A stretch of 64,000 nt of DNA from Carettochelys insculpta (GCF_033958435.1 NC_134138.1:22017098-22081097); one strand, 5' to 3'; counted from the first letter of the stretch, positions 37,065-49,759 are shown. Notes: generated by a model from the sequence alone, not told the origin. A program made the numbers and translations.

Positions 37065-37219
37065 GAAAAACAATGAGAAACACTGTGGCACATTAGAGCC
37101 TGATGAAATGGGTCTTTACCCACAAAAGCTTAAGCTCCAATAAATCTGTCAGTCTATAAGGTGCCACAGGACTTCTCGTTGTTTTTGTGGATACAGATTA
37201 ACATGGCTACCCCTCTGAT
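37065..37219 (-). mobile_element. Fold-back retroelement copy, second arm partly deleted
   Basis: Flanked by aactgccctgg (37,054-37,064) and aactgccatgg (37,220-37,230), an 11-bp duplication with one mismatch. Read antisense it has a head ('tatcagaggggtagccatg'), an arm (37,157-37,190 on the + strand reads 'ataaggtgccacaggacttc') and a loop. A short inverted second arm lies at 37,065-37,094 (+ strand aacaatgagaaacactgtgg). The second arm lacks its inner part. Confidence 0.72.
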
Positions 37220-38393
37220 AACTGCCATGGAGTTACTTTAGTGGGAAGAGAAGCTGATTCTGCAAAGGGCGGAACATACTCAGATCCCAATGACTTCAGC
37301 AGGACTATGTGGCTCAATGCAGATGGTGATTGACATCTCACAGTTTTAGGCTTTTCATTCCCTGTCCAACAACTCCCAGTGCTAAGAAATGGAACAAGGA
37401 AGCCATTTTTTAAAAAAAATTCTCTCATTTTCTGTGGCTGGAAAAGCAGAAGTTGGTGTCTATGTTACATGTCTATAGAGTGTATGTTTCACTCACTGGT
37501 CATCCGTATAACTGGGATTTGCCAAGAAACTAAGAGAATTAGGCACTTAGCTTCCATGGAATTTCAATGAAATAGGAACACCTGACTCCCTCTTGATGAT
37601 TACTGTCACGGCTAGCTCATGATGAAGGTCAGACTGTCATGGTTCCACTGTAAAAAATCACACCCTGATTGCATTCTAGATAAATTATCAGACTCCTTTG
37701 GAAATGCCCATCAGAAACGATAACCTACTACTACTACTACTACTGCCTACTAATGCTACTGACTACCTGATTAAAGAAAGATCCTAGCTGAAAGGAAACA
37801 TTGTTTGTTAGTGATCAAAAAAAAGTTTGACACCTGTTTAGTAGCCTGTGAAACAGTTGAGGCCCTTTGTCAGCACCTGTGCATATCAGAAAACCAATCC
37901 TCTCTCTTGACACTCTGTGGGCCATATCAGCAATGGTTGAGGGTAGAATATTCATTATCTTAGCCACCTTTTAGAGTTCTACATTGGGGTTTGCACTGTT
38001 TCTTCCTTTTAATTTAGTTACTCTGCGTACAAAGGACTTCAGCATCCAGGGCTGTCAGTTGGATGCTGTCCTGGGCTGAAACTCATGGATCAAAAAGAGA
38101 AAAATCCCTAAGACAGAATTTTCATTGTTCTTATAGTAGAACTGAGAGATTGAATCATGCCTGGTGTTGGGCATCCAGATACTAAGATGCAGTCCAGGAC
38201 ACAAAATACCTGCATTCCAAATAGATAAGACAGAGGAAGGGTGGGAAGGAGGGGACATTACTGTTATTCCACTTCTGTGAGGATAGAGGGACTGAGGCAC
38301 AGAGAGCCTAAGGCCCTGATTCTATAATCTATTGTGCCTGGGTGGACCCTGGAGGCATTGCACCACACCTTGTTAGATCAGAAGATAAAGTAG
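37220..38393. other. Unassigned; short (CTA)n tract
   Basis: No exon recognised. A brief (CTA)n microsatellite lies at about 37,728-37,745. Confidence 0.45.
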
Positions 38394-38880
38394 GTTGTAC
38401 CTCTGAAATCCGGGACTCTCTTGAAATCCGGCAACATCCATGGATGTTGTGGGGCCAGTGGCTGGAAGGGTGGGCAAGCTGGAAGACTAGCAGCTAGGAG
38501 CACCCCTCTTCCCAGGCTGGTGGCAGGGTGGTTGGCAGCAGCCAGGCTGGGGATCCACTGGCCCACAGCCAGGAAGCTGTGGTTGGGGAAATGAGTGGCT
38601 CCCAGATAGAGCTGGGGAGGTCTACAGATGGTCTGAGTGTGTGGCTAGAAGCTGGTGGCCCACAGCCAGAGCTGGGGAAGCTGGCACCTGGAGTGGGAGA
38701 GTCAGCAGCAGAGGCTGGGAAGCCACAGGGGCTGGGGGCCAGGAAGCTGCAGGCAATGGGAGAGGATTCCAGGAGCAGGGCTGGCATGTCAGCAGGAGAC
38801 CTTTGATCTCCCCTAGTCCAGCAAAATCCCTGTTCCAGGATCACTCAGGTCCTGAGGGTGCTGGACCAGGGAGGTCAAAC
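38394..38880. mobile_element. Probable non-autonomous DNA element with imperfect TIRs
   Basis: The 5' end gttgtacctctgaaatccgg is mirrored by the 3' end 'gctggaccagggaggtcaaac' within normal divergence. The interior is a GC-rich low-complexity stretch of ctgg/gcag phrases that opens frames on both strands. It appears to interrupt an older MIR-like sequence. The target duplication is not certain. Confidence 0.55.
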
Positions 38881-38975
38881 CTCTAAAGACTCTTCCAAGG
38901 TATTACAAGAAATCTGTGGTGGAACCAGTAATTGGACCCTGATCACCTTTGTCTTAGCCCCGTGTCTTAACCAAA
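38881..38975 (-). mobile_element. MIR-like SINE fossil, antisense
   Basis: 'ccaaggtattacaagaaatc', 'gtggtggaaccagtaattgg', accctgatca and 'gtcttaaccaaaagcccat' follow the reverse complement of the MIR/CORE-SINE head. Aligned traces (aggcacagagagcc) lie just upstream of the element at 38,394. Confidence 0.55.
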
Positions 38976-39032
38976 AGCCCATAGAATAGAAAGATTAACG
39001 TTGTCTTTACCTTTCACTTGTTTAATGCCAAT

Positions 39033-39270
39033 GAGGAGTCCCGTGGCACCTTAAAGAGTAACAAGTTTATCTGGGCATCAGCTTTCATGGGTGGGAGCCC
39101 ACTTCATCAGATGCATCTGATGGTATTCAGCCCATGTCAGATGCATGTGATGAAGCAGGTTCTGTCATGTGAAAGCTGAGGCCCATATACATTTGTTGGG
39201 CTTGAAGGTGCCACAGGACTGTTTGCTGTTTTTGCTGACGCAGAAGAACACAGTTACCCCTCTTAAAGTA
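39033..39270 (-). mobile_element. Fold-back retroelement copy, both arms present
   Basis: On the + strand the first segment reads 'gtggcaccttaaagagtaac' and 'cagctttcatgggtggg'. The second, inverted, reads 'catgtgaaagctgagg' and 'ttgaaggtgccacaggactg', followed by the head in antisense ('gacgcagaagaacacagtta'). The loop contains repeated cagatgcat phrases. No clear target duplication. Confidence 0.75.
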
Positions 39271-42200
39271 GAGAACAGTGTTTATGGATATTAACATGTA
39301 CTGTAACTATAACCTGGGTGAGGACAATGTGTTTTGCTCTGAGGACCTAAAGTTTACAAAATGTCAGTTACACATTTCGGAATATATGTATTCAAAATGG
39401 CAGGGAAAAATTATAAAAGAAATATTTCCTTTACAGCTTTATTGCCTCTACTTGGCTGATAACGAGTCACCCGAGCAGTTAACTGGGCTGTACATGCTCT
39501 GTTTCCAGTCATTGTTCTGTCTACAGCGGATATTATGGTTAACATTAAGACTAGAAACAAACTCCCTTCTCCCAATAGTGGCTTCCCCCATCCTCCATAA
39601 AGTCATGATCTGCCATGTGACTTCTACAAAGGATTTAATTGGCCAGATCTCCTTGAATGAAGACAGCAACATTGTGTAACCATATGTAAGTCACTGTATA
39701 AGCATGTCCATAGCTCAGCACCAGCCTAGTTATGGTTAGTTCTGCCCAATGGCTTTCCTTCAAGGCAAGCTATGATTTGCTTACACTCTGGAGGCAGATA
39801 TTTGAAGCTGGAGCACCAAACAGATGTAATAAGCATCTATTTCATTACGGTAGGTATCAAGTTTTGCATGTAACCATCTTCAGTACAAAAAGAACTGATA
39901 TACTAATTGACTGATGTTGCCTTCTATGTCACAGGCTGTATTTTCAGAGGGGCTAACATGCCCTCTCTGCCAACACACCAGGATCCCCACAACTAAGTCA
40001 AGAATCTGTTTTAGCCTGATCTGAGCAAAAACAGTCACTGTAACCGCTCATATGACATAGAGAGGGACTTGTGACACATCATTGGGGATATACAAACACC
40101 TGCAGACCTTAGGGAAATTGAGATCCAGGACTCACAATGGCTCACTCCATGCACTTCCTGAAGCATCCCAAGTGCCCTGAGCTCTCATCAGAGTTCATGG
40201 AAATTGAAGATGCTTAGAAGGCTGCAGGAGGGACTTGGCACCTTGCAAGATCAGGCTCTTTTCTAATGACATTGCTTGTTCTGCACCAAGCGTGAGTGCA
40301 GGAGGAACAGCATAGAACTGCTGTCTGCTGAGAGCCTCACAGAATGGAGAGCTATTGATGAGCAAGATTATTTTAAATTGATAAGTGAACACCAGGTACC
40401 CACATACACTTTTATTTGTGCTATGAATGAAACAAAGGATATGAATGCGAACCAAGCCAGAACACATCTCCTACTCCAGCTACTTCAAAACTAGTCTTAG
40501 GTTAGTAGTCTGTTGGCTTCACAGACTTGTTTGAAGACTCTCCAGACACTGCAAAAACCAGCAGTTTTGATTTTTTTTGTGAGCTTCTACAGTGGAAAAC
40601 AAAGTTGTGAGCCAGGTGTGCTATTAGCTTTGCTCCTTTATACAGCTGTACTCCTCTTCAGTTTTCCTGGCATTTTCCTGGGCATGTCACTCATATCATC
40701 ACCATACCAGTCACAAAGCAAAAAAATTGGCTGTACGAGAAGGGAATCCTATATGTACTCTGTCTGCATTCAAAGCAGCCATTTTGGGGATGAAATTAGA
40801 GCACTAGGCCATTAAAATATTAAGCTTCTCAGGTATAACTTTGCAAACAGCTGTGTAACTTCATTCCCTGGATTTCTCCATGGTAATCTGTAATTTATTC
40901 TCATCTAACCATATCTGTGCTTCTAAAGGTAGCACACACACGTTTGAACAATCCTCCTTGAAATACACGTGCTGCTGCATTCAAGATTAAAAGCTCTAAT
41001 GCAGTACAGAGGAAGAGAGAGTCCCCCAAGCACCTCCCTAGCTCTCGTCTCTGCCTTCACTTAAGTGCATTAGTAAGTTACAATGGTGGCAAATGGAAAT
41101 GAGCTCCTGAGGCTGTTCACAGCTCAGCCTAGGATGCTGCCTACTTTAAGCTGGCATGGACTTCATAGAGCAGAGAGCACCCCAATCCACCAGTGAAAAG
41201 TGCTCTTTCCAAAACCACTGCTGGGACCACCTCTGAGATCTCAACTTCGCTCCTAATGGCATCTTTGACATTCTTCATTGTCTCTGGATGCACCCCCCCA
41301 TCACAGCGTATGACACAGCTTGTGCCTTTCCTCTGCAGATAACAGAAAAATGGATGCTCTAGGATTACTTCTCCCACTAAGCAGGAGTGACCAGCAGTTT
41401 AAAAGTGATGAGACAAGGTACTCCTCTAATTCCATCTTGGATGGCGAAGGGTTGGGACTTACCAGAAACTTGGCTAGGATCCTGTAGATAACCAGCTTCC
41501 GGAAAATCTGCTCCTGCTGATGCAGTAGGTTTTCTATTGTTGCTAATGCTCCATCAGCAGTTTCAGGACCTCTTCCATCTTTATTCTTCTTCCATAGTTA
41601 TGGTTACAATATTCCACTCTGCTGTGCTATTTCAAAAGCCAGTTCACACATGCTGTGTAAGCCCAAACTCACCCCCTGCTGGGGTTTGGCTTTATTAACA
41701 AAGAAGCAATAACAGCGTCTAACCCAGACTTTCTCCCCAGGCTTAGCTGTTCCTAGGTTTCTTGTCTGAACAATATTCAATCTACATATCCTGTCCAGAG
41801 ACGCTCTCCCATCTCCTTCAAGTCTAATTAGCAGATTTACCCAGTGTTACTTGGGTCTTTAACTGCATGGAAGGCTTTTTTTGTTTTTTTGTAAAATGAA
41901 AGGAAAATGCACATGCTTTATTTAAATGACTGTATTTTTCAAAAATAAGCTGTTATTTTAATTAAGTTAACTTTTATTTCAGATATCTTAAAAAGGATTT
42001 TTTAAATTTTCTATTTAATTTTTAGTAACTTTTTTAAAATGGGAAGTCTATCAAGTATGTTTTTAATTTTTCCCATAAACTCTTATCATATGATATTTTA
42101 ACAAAAAAGGGCTATAGTCAGGTGGTTTCCAATAACATTTTTATCTATTTTTCAAACCTTAAGCATTGATTCAGCTGTGCCAAGGCAGAGTGCTACTCCA

Positions 42201-43854
42201 AATTTCTCTGCCTTTTCTCTTTTCTAAAATGTTTATTGAGAATCGGTCTGTTCTAAGTTTATTCTACTTTTATGGCTCATCTTGGTTCAGTCTCTTTCAA
42301 CATTTGCTCATTAAGTCAGTTTTGAGGACAGAACTTGATTTGATGCTTCTGTCTCTTTTCTGTTTGGTTTTATAAGAAGCAATCCTTTTAGAGGCACATC
42401 CTATTTTCCTGGAACAACTAAACCCTTATGTTACTTTAAGTCATGATAAAAGAAAGCTGTATACCAAATTTGGTGGTCCCAGCTCTACTGATTAAGGGGA
42501 GTTCTCGATTAAACAGACAAACTCCCTAAAATATAGAGGTCATCTTGCTTGAAGCTTGTGGCAGCTGGTGGAGCCAATGCCCATGAAAAGCTATGAAAGT
42601 TGTAGCATTTAACACATAAAGCTGGACTGGCTGATGACTTTGTGGGAACAATTCTGCACTGATGTGGTGATGTATTATGTCACCTAGGGCCTGATCCAAA
42701 GTCTATTAAAGTCAATGGAAAAAGTCCTGTTGATTTTGGTTCATGCCAATAATAGATATTTTCACTCCTAACTTCCATGGTTCTCTCTCTTTTTCAAAAC
42801 TCCATTCCACTGCTTGTAGGAGATCCTCTCCTGGTCTTCCCTGATGCCAGTTTGAAACTCTCGCAAGAGGCCTGTTCATTACATTTAAACGTCTTCATTT
42901 TGAGCACTGAAGTGACCACATTCATAGGGAAAGTCTTGGGAAAAGAAACTTCCCAGGCCCTTGAGCTTGTGGAAGCCTGTACTAAGTTTAGGAATATCTG
43001 GCAGCCAAGCACAAGCACAACTCCCTCCCCCCCGAAAAAACAAACAAACAGAAAACCTCCATAGAGCTGGTTCCGCTGTGCTCAGCCCACTAAGGAGACA
43101 GAAGTGCTAACATTAAGAGAAACAGACACTGAGAGACTGAAAAATCAGCTGATGTATTATGTAAGAATTCCAGATGTGGCATTTCAAGGCATGAAAAAGT
43201 GTGGGTATTTCTAAATGAACTTTTGTGCAGATAAGCAGATCAAAGTTAGGCTCTGGTGATAAAGGAGAGATTCATATTTTGAAGAACTGGGTAAAAGTTC
43301 AATTCATGAGGTGGAGGAAACCTGGGTAAACAGGAGTACATCTCTTTGGGAGCACAGAAGATTTTTCAGCAATAAAAGGCTTGGCCTCCACGTTCTCAGT
43401 GTTAAATAGCACTTCCATTTGGTTTGCATCGCTACGACAGAACTTAGATAAATCTGACAATTATATAAAGGGATGCATCTGAAATCTCTCTCTAAATATA
43501 TACATTTAAATTTGTATTATTGGGATCTGGACATTTGCCACTGTAACTGCTTGATGTCCATCTGTCTCTCTGGTTGTTTTGTCTTTGCAAAGCTTGTGGC
43601 AAACGTGCTTGAAATATGTCTAGGCAATGACATACATACTACTCGACACAAACAGTAAAATAAATAAGCAATCTTCTGTGCTAAAAAGACAATAGTGTAC
43701 CTGCCTTTAAATTATTTTGCTCGCTTGTCTCATCACACATTTGGGATCTGACACACTTTTGTTTTTCACCAGTGCACAGACTGGTAGAATATTTTCACAA
43801 TCACATGATGGCTATACATTCTGAATAGAAATACTCCATGCCTGTTCACGCAGT
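39271..43854. other. Unassigned, no gene seen
   Basis: About 4.6 kb. A 133-codon forward frame (39,278-39,679) and an antisense frame near 41,141-41,377 have no recognisable domain. The region 41,880-42,110 is very AT-rich. An old GACTTCA-type repeat trace lies at 42,687-42,755. Confidence 0.45.
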
Positions 43855-44331
43855 CCTCAGGCCTGGGAGAATTCTGTACCACGGGGTATGCACAGAAGTC
43901 GTGTTCTGCCACACACATTTTTGTTCCTCTGTGGAATAATAGATTGTGATGTTAAGCAAAGGGAAGCCCCAAGAGGGGTCCTGTGCCCCTCCCTGGCAGC
44001 AGTCCTAAGCTGGCCATTAGTTCAGGTGCCAGGAGCAACTGGGACAGAAGTAACTTAGCATCTCAGGGGGTGGAGATGTTGGGCATGCGAGACTTTGTCC
44101 CTCTTGATTACTATCATGGTGCACTTGGCATGGAAGGGCAGGATCCCAAGTTGTTTGTAGGGCAGGTGTGGAGCGATACCACCAGCCCTTGCATGGTATC
44201 AGGGGTAGGTGGTATCACTGAGTCTGTGTCCCGTGTATGGGGGCTGCAGGGTGATCCACCATCTCCATGCAGTCACTAGCCTGTACTTCTCACTGGAAGG
44301 CAGCTGCAGGGGTATCCTGAAATAGCTACTC
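43855..44331. repeat. Possible old interspersed repeat (weak)
   Basis: 'gagaattctgtaccacgggg' followed by 'tatgcacagaagtcgtgttc' and 'tttttgttcctctgtgg' recalls a turtle interspersed repeat, but no ends or duplications were found. Confidence 0.25.
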
Positions 44332-44334
44332 CAT

Positions 44335-44611
44335 GGGTGCATCTACACCAGGAACTAACTTTGAAGTAGGAGCTACTTTGAAGTAGCCTGCAGAGAGTCT
44401 ACACATTTTCCCTTACTTTGAAGTTAACCTCAAAGTATGGGAGTCCAAATTTGAAGTCCTTACTCCATTCCCGGGAATGCAGTAGTGCCCTACTTCGAAG
44501 TTTAACTTTGAAGTTGGGGGTGTGTAGATGCGCAACTTCAAAGTCTGTTATTTCCAAGTTGTACTTTGAAGTAAGCAACTTTGAAGTTATTTTTGAAGTG
44601 TAGACAAGGCC
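44335..44611. mobile_element. TTTGAAGT-type MITE, 277 bp, 3-bp duplication
   Basis: The terminal repeats gggtgcatctacac and gtgtagacaaggcc are inverted. The exact flanking triplet cat occurs at 44,332-44,334 and 44,612-44,614. The interior is dense in actttgaagt and ttcgaagt motifs in both orientations. It is inserted in another MITE-like sequence. Confidence 0.85.
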
Positions 44612-44833
44612 CATGTCTTTGACTCAGTCATTATTTTGGAATATTTTTCAAAATACCAGGTGTGCTGTTTTGGCATTATTGCAGGAGGAGTAAGGGATGC
44701 TATTTTTATATTTGATGCTATTTAGGCAGTGCCAAATGATGAAATAGCTTATTTCAAAATAAGATATGCAATTTGCATGGCACAAACTGTGTATCTTCTT
44801 TCAAGGTTAGGGTGCCCATGTAGACACAGCCCC
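44612..44833. mobile_element. AT-rich MITE fragment (host of the previous element)
   Basis: Ends with cccatgtagacacagcccc, the shared MITE terminus type. The interior has 'tttggaatatttttcaaaat' and 'agcttatttcaaaataag'. The gaaatagctact just left of the nested MITE probably belongs to it. The 5' end was not located. Confidence 0.5.
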
Positions 44834-46774
44834 TGAGTTACGAGTTTTAATGTTAAATTGAATGCCTTGTTTGCTACTCTCAAATTGTTAGTTTCCAACA
44901 TGCCACAGGCTTTAGCGCTGACAATGCCTAACTGCATCAAAGATGCTATCAGAGGTGGAGCTGGCTATTTTGACAGCTGCATTGGGGTCAGTTGATACTT
45001 TAGACACATAGGAGACAGTTTGCCATTGTGGAATAAGCACATTAACTGGGGAAGCAGTGAAGTGATTAACACCTCTGGGATTTAAACAATCATCAGGAAG
45101 ATACCACTCCCGTGGTTTACATTTGATTCTTGTTTTCAAGGCTGCCTTTGCAATGGAATCCAATTCCACAGTAAGGGATGAATTCTGCTGGGGATTCCTC
45201 AGTGAAATTGTAGAGTATTTAAGGGTAAGTGAAATTAATCTTTTCCACCTCTTATATATTATTATTACCAATTCTAGATTATATTTAAGTCTAATGAATC
45301 ACTTGGTCCCATTCACATTTCTCTGGTACAACTAGTCTCTTTTTTTTGCCTTCTGTCTTTCTTGACACTGGTCTGGCTCTTCAGCTGGTGTAAATCAGTG
45401 TAGCTTCTTAAAGTTATGCCAATTTATACTAATTGAGAACCTAGCCCACCAAATTCATTTTAATCAAATTGGTTGCTAAGTACATTTCAATAGATCTGAA
45501 ATTTTTACACTGCATGTTCACCGATTCTGTTTTTCTGGGCTTTGATAAACCAGTATGTGAACTGAAATATGTCACATTTGTTGCACAGATGTCAGAAATC
45601 CATTTGTAATAACACCCCCTAGAAACAAAGTCACTTTATGAGCAATCAGTGATTTTAGTCATTTATCTTTTCTTCTTCTTTCTCCCTGTCCCCAAGAGAT
45701 GATTAACTCACTCCACGATGTACCACTTCTTCTCTAGAACTAGTGAAATGCTTGTTCAGAAACAGTCAGCAGCTTTCACCATGATGTGTAATGATGTCTG
45801 TAGTGGAGCCAAGAGGCCCTGTGCTTGCTGCAGCTCTAGCAGCTGATCCACACATCTACTAAACAGCTGACAGGATGCAGCCTACAGCTGTTACAGAAAT
45901 GACATAGACCAGTCTCCACATAAAGAAGTAGAGAAAATAGTTGAGTTCATATGGAATAGGGAGAAGTATTACAGAAAGAAAGGTGCTTCCAATCACATAA
46001 TTATGCTTTGTTTAAGAGCAGGAATCTGGGGAGAAATTTACCTTACTGCAGCAAGATTGGTCCGAGCTTTATTTCTCATTGAATTCCCAGCCAAGCCCCA
46101 CCTCAGACCAGTGTGCCAGCCTTTTGTATTGAGGAGACTTTCAACCTTAATGAGGAGAAAGTTCATGAGCGAGGGTCATTCCCTTGTTTCACACTGATGA
46201 AAAATCAGCCCAAGCTCTTTTAATGAACCACTACTATAGGCTACAGAAAAGATTATGCAGCCAATACTTTTGGTGCAATGTGCAGTATTATCCCTGTTCA
46301 CCGAGTACTTTGCCTACATTGCAGTATGCTTGAATATGGTTTCTATGATGGACCTTGGAATGTGAGTCCTTATTCTCACTAGTATTATAAAAATCCACAA
46401 GAAGACAATTAGTGGCCATTAAAAACTTCAGGTTCATTGAAGTTTGGAAACTTTTGTGTGTACCTGAATCAGGGAATTGGATTTGTGATTATGAAGGGCT
46501 TCATATTTTCAGCCTCAGTACAGGCAGAACCTATTAGTTACTAGCTTTGACCTTGAGTGCATTCAGATACATTGCCTCTCAGGCAGCTGTGCTCCAGTCC
46601 CTTTCTCTGTCACACACACAGAGCTCTGGCTCTAATTGCATAAATGAGCCCTATGCATCGATCCAGGAATATTTTTCATATCTAGGTGTGGTCATATGGT
46701 GGCACCCTCTATTTTACTGTTACTTCATGGTGGTGGGAATAACAGAAATTGAAATGGGACAGACTTAGAAACAT
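44834..46774. other. Unassigned, no gene seen
   Basis: About 1.9 kb with no recognised exon or repeat. An antisense 119-codon frame at 44,912-45,271 lacks motifs. Confidence 0.45.
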
Positions 46775-48140
46775 AGCATCATAGGATTGGAACAGAACTC
46801 AAGAGTCATCGAGTCCAGCCCCCGGCTCAAATCAGGACCAACCCCAACTAAATCATCCCAGCCAGACTTTGTTAAGATGGGACTTAAAAACCACTCGGGA
46901 TAGAGATTCCACCATTTCTCTTCGTAACCCATTCCAGTGCTTCTCCACCCTGCTAATGAAATATTTTTTCCAAATACCCAACCAAGGCCTTCTCTGCTGT
47001 AACTTGAGGCCATTGCTCCTTGATCTGCCATCCATCACTACTGAGAACAACCTCTGTCCATCCTCTTTAGAACCCCATATTAGGAAGCTGAATGCTGCTA
47101 TCAAATCTCCCCAATTCTTCTGTTCTGTAGACTAAATTAGCCCAAATCTCTCAATCTCTCTTCACAAGTCATGTGCTCTAGCCTGTAATCATTTTTGTTG
47201 CCTTCCCCTGGACGCTCTCTAGTGCTTCCATATTCTTTCTGTAATGGGTGCCCAGAATTTGTCTAGGTCTCCCAGTACCTTATGCCTACCTTCCAGCATC
47301 TCAACCTCCCCTCTTTAATAAAGATGTTGAATAAAACCTGACCCAGAACCACTCATTGGGGTACTCCTCTTGATACTGGCTGCCAACCAGATACAGAGGC
47401 ATTGATCACCACCCATTGAGCCCAACAATCTAGCATGCTTTCTATCCACCTTACAGTCCATTTATTCAATACATACTTTTTCATCTTGGTGGCAAGGATA
47501 CTGTGGGAGATGGTATCAAACCTTTGCTAAAGTTAAGGTATATCATGTCTACCACCTTCCCCATATCCACAGAGCCAGTTACCACATCAAAGAAAACAAT
47601 CACAGTAGTCAGGCATTATTTGCCCTAGAGACTCTGTGTTGACTATTTCTGATCACTTTCCTCTCCTCCAAGTCCTTCAGAATGGATTCCTTGGATTCCA
47701 TGGTTTTTCTGGGGACTGACATGAGGCTGACTGGTCTGTAGTTCCTCAAATTTTCCTTCTTGCCTTTTTTTAATGAGGGGTACTACATTTGCCTTTTTCT
47801 AGTCGTCTGGGACCTCCCCCAGTCACTATGAGTTTTCAAAGGTAATTGCCAATGGTTCTGCAGTCACATCAGCCAACTCTCTCAGCACCCTCGGATGCAT
47901 TTGATCCGGCTCCGTGGGTTTGTGTAAGTCCAGCTTTTCTAAATAGTTCTTCACCTGTTTTTTTCTTCATTGAGGGCTGCCCACCTCCTTCTGTGGGAGA
48001 TGATCTTTTCTGTGAAGACAGAGGCAAAAAAAGTATTGAGCACTTTAGCTTTTTCCACATCACCTGTCACTAGGTTCCCTCACTCACACCTTAATTACTG
48101 CAATCAATCCTCCTTCCCCCAGTGTGGCACAGGATTGTTC
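46775..48140 (-). pseudogene. CR1 LINE ORF2 remnant with 3' end, antisense
   Basis: From low to high coordinates this is the reverse of CR1. It begins with the 3' UTR ('ggattggaacagaactcaag', 'ccccaactaaatcatcccag'). The ORF2 C-terminus follows (minus-strand RLFSVVMDGRSRSNGLKLQ). Next comes the palm, with HSILATKMKKYV-type sequence and a diverged YLDFSKAFD (about 47,520-47,560). The linker region follows near 47,870-48,060 (PTGPDQMHPRVL-like, and FFCLCLHRKDHL matching the CR1 'FFASVFTEK' stretch). Several stops and frameshifts are present, and a piece is missing near 47,265. The 5' end is absent. It is non-functional. Confidence 0.9.
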
Positions 48141-48777
48141 TTGTGTTATATCTTCCTATGTCTGTGTAAATGTGAGAAATTCAAACTGAAATGAAGTAGG
48201 ATAGTTGGCTTCATAGAACTTAGTTTGGAAGCCGGAAGTTCTTCTGAACATCTGGCAACTCTGCCTCCTACTCACAAATGTCAAATGCAGAACCTTCTTT
48301 GTTCCTTTGGTGAGAAACTTTCCATCCTGCTGAATCACTGTAACCAGGGAAGAATTCAGAGTATTTCCTCCTTCCTAACAGGTTGGAAATAGCAAGCTGT
48401 CATAGACAGGAGAACTTTGCTTTGTGTTTCTCTGTTATGGCTCAGAAGAGATGATCTTGGATCTTTCTGTTCATAACCTCATAACCCACTTGGTTTTTGT
48501 GCCAGAAACTTTATCTTTCACTGTTGTGATGTTAAACTTTAGCTGAACCTGGAATTTCATCCTTAACCAGCAATTCTCCCATCCTCTTTTCACCACTAGG
48601 GATATAATCTTTATGGGAAAATACATCTTTTTCACTAAAGGCTCCAGCACACACACTTCCTGTTTTACTTTTATTGCCAGATACTTACACGAAGGGAGTG
48701 TGGGAAATAAGTACCTAAGGATCAGAGCTTCATTTTATTATTGTTTATTTAGCACCATGACTGCACATAGTACACGA
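48141..48777. other. Unassigned, no gene seen
   Basis: About 640 bases between two antisense CR1 pieces, with no repeat recognised. Confidence 0.4.
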
Positions 48778-49008
48778 CTTGATACTAGCTGCCAACCAGA
48801 TACAGAGCCATTGATCACCACCCACTGAGCCCAACAGTCTAGCATGCTTTCTATCCCCCTTATAGTCCATTTATCCGATACACACTTTTTTACCTTGGTG
48901 GCAAGGATATGGTGGGAAACTGTATCAAAGCTTTGTTAAAGTCAAGGTATATTATGTCCAACACCTTCTCCACATCCACAGAGCCAGTTACCTCATCATG
49001 TCCCCCAG
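48778..49008 (-). mobile_element. Second antisense CR1 palm fragment
   Basis: 'gctgccaaccagatacagag', 'ttgatcaccacccactgagc' and 'ccttggtggcaaggatatgg' repeat, with differences, the section at 47,385-47,580. It is a separate, smaller CR1 copy in the same orientation, or a local duplication. Confidence 0.85.
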
Positions 49009-49373
49009 GACATTAAGCGACTAAGTGATGTGTGAGCTCAAATCCCATTTTTATTTCAAAGGTGAACTTTGGCACCTACATCCCATCGAAGGCCAGTGGG
49101 GAGTGGTTAGGTCACTCTTAAAAACTGGACTTAGATGTCTAAGTCACTTGTGTGCTTTTAGAATGTTATGAAGGTCCCAACTCTGAGGAAAAGTTTACAT
49201 CCTTGACATGCACATACATGACAACACCCAGGCAGAAGACTTCAGAAAACAGATTCTGCTCTGCTGCAAATCTCACTCAAATCACAGGGAGTCATTCAAA
49301 GGCTTTCCAAGAGTCTTGGGTCAGGCTCTTGAGTAATATTTGTCCTAGAAAGACTAGATCAAGTATGTTGCTT
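49009..49373. other. Unassigned, no gene seen
   Basis: No exon or repeat recognised. Confidence 0.4.
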
Positions 49374-49753
49374 AGGGTATGTCTTCACTGAAAGAAAATC
49401 CTGCAATACCAAGTCTCAGACCCCAGGTCAATTGATTTAGGTTGCCAGGGTTTGAGCTGCAGGGCTTAAAATAGCATTTTAGATATAGTGTTATAGAAGC
49501 ATAGAAGCATAGGGTTAGAAGGGACCCCAAGAGTCATCCAGTCTAATGCCCTGCCAAGATGCAGGAGTTGTTGTATCTAAACTACCCAAGATAGATAGCT
49601 ATCCAGCCCCCTTTCAATGGGTTTCAAAGCTCAGGCTCCAGTGTTTACATTGCTATTTTTAGCCCTGTAGTCTGCGTCCTGTGAACTCAAGTCAATTGGC
49701 CTGGGCTTTGAGAGTCATGCTGTGGGATTTTCTCTGCAATGCAGACATGCCCT
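49374..49753. mobile_element. Palindromic MITE carrying a nested CR1 tail
   Basis: The ends are agggtatgtcttcactg and cagacatgccct. Left-arm phrases (gaaaatcctgcaa, 'ccccaggtcaattgatt', gggcttaaaatagc) reappear inverted on the right (gctatttttagccctg, 'aagtcaattggcctgggc', gggattttctctgcaa). A CR1 3' end is inserted near the axis. Confidence 0.8.
49490..49612 (-). mobile_element. CR1 LINE 3' tail, antisense, inside the MITE
   Basis: Starts with the reversed CR1 tail (atagaagcatagaagcatag) and then 'gggttagaagggaccccaag' and 'gtcatccagtctaatgccct'. Severely 5'-truncated, about 120 bases. Confidence 0.85.
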
Positions 49754-49759
49754 AAATGG

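Noticed and set aside
39278..39679. 133-codon forward frame
   Set aside because: No motif, no splice or promoter context that I could identify.
41141..41640. Possible gag-like or coiled-coil retroelement remnant on the minus strand
   Set aside because: A few phrases (MEEVLKLLMEH) suggested it, but there are stops and no defining motif, so it is unsupported.
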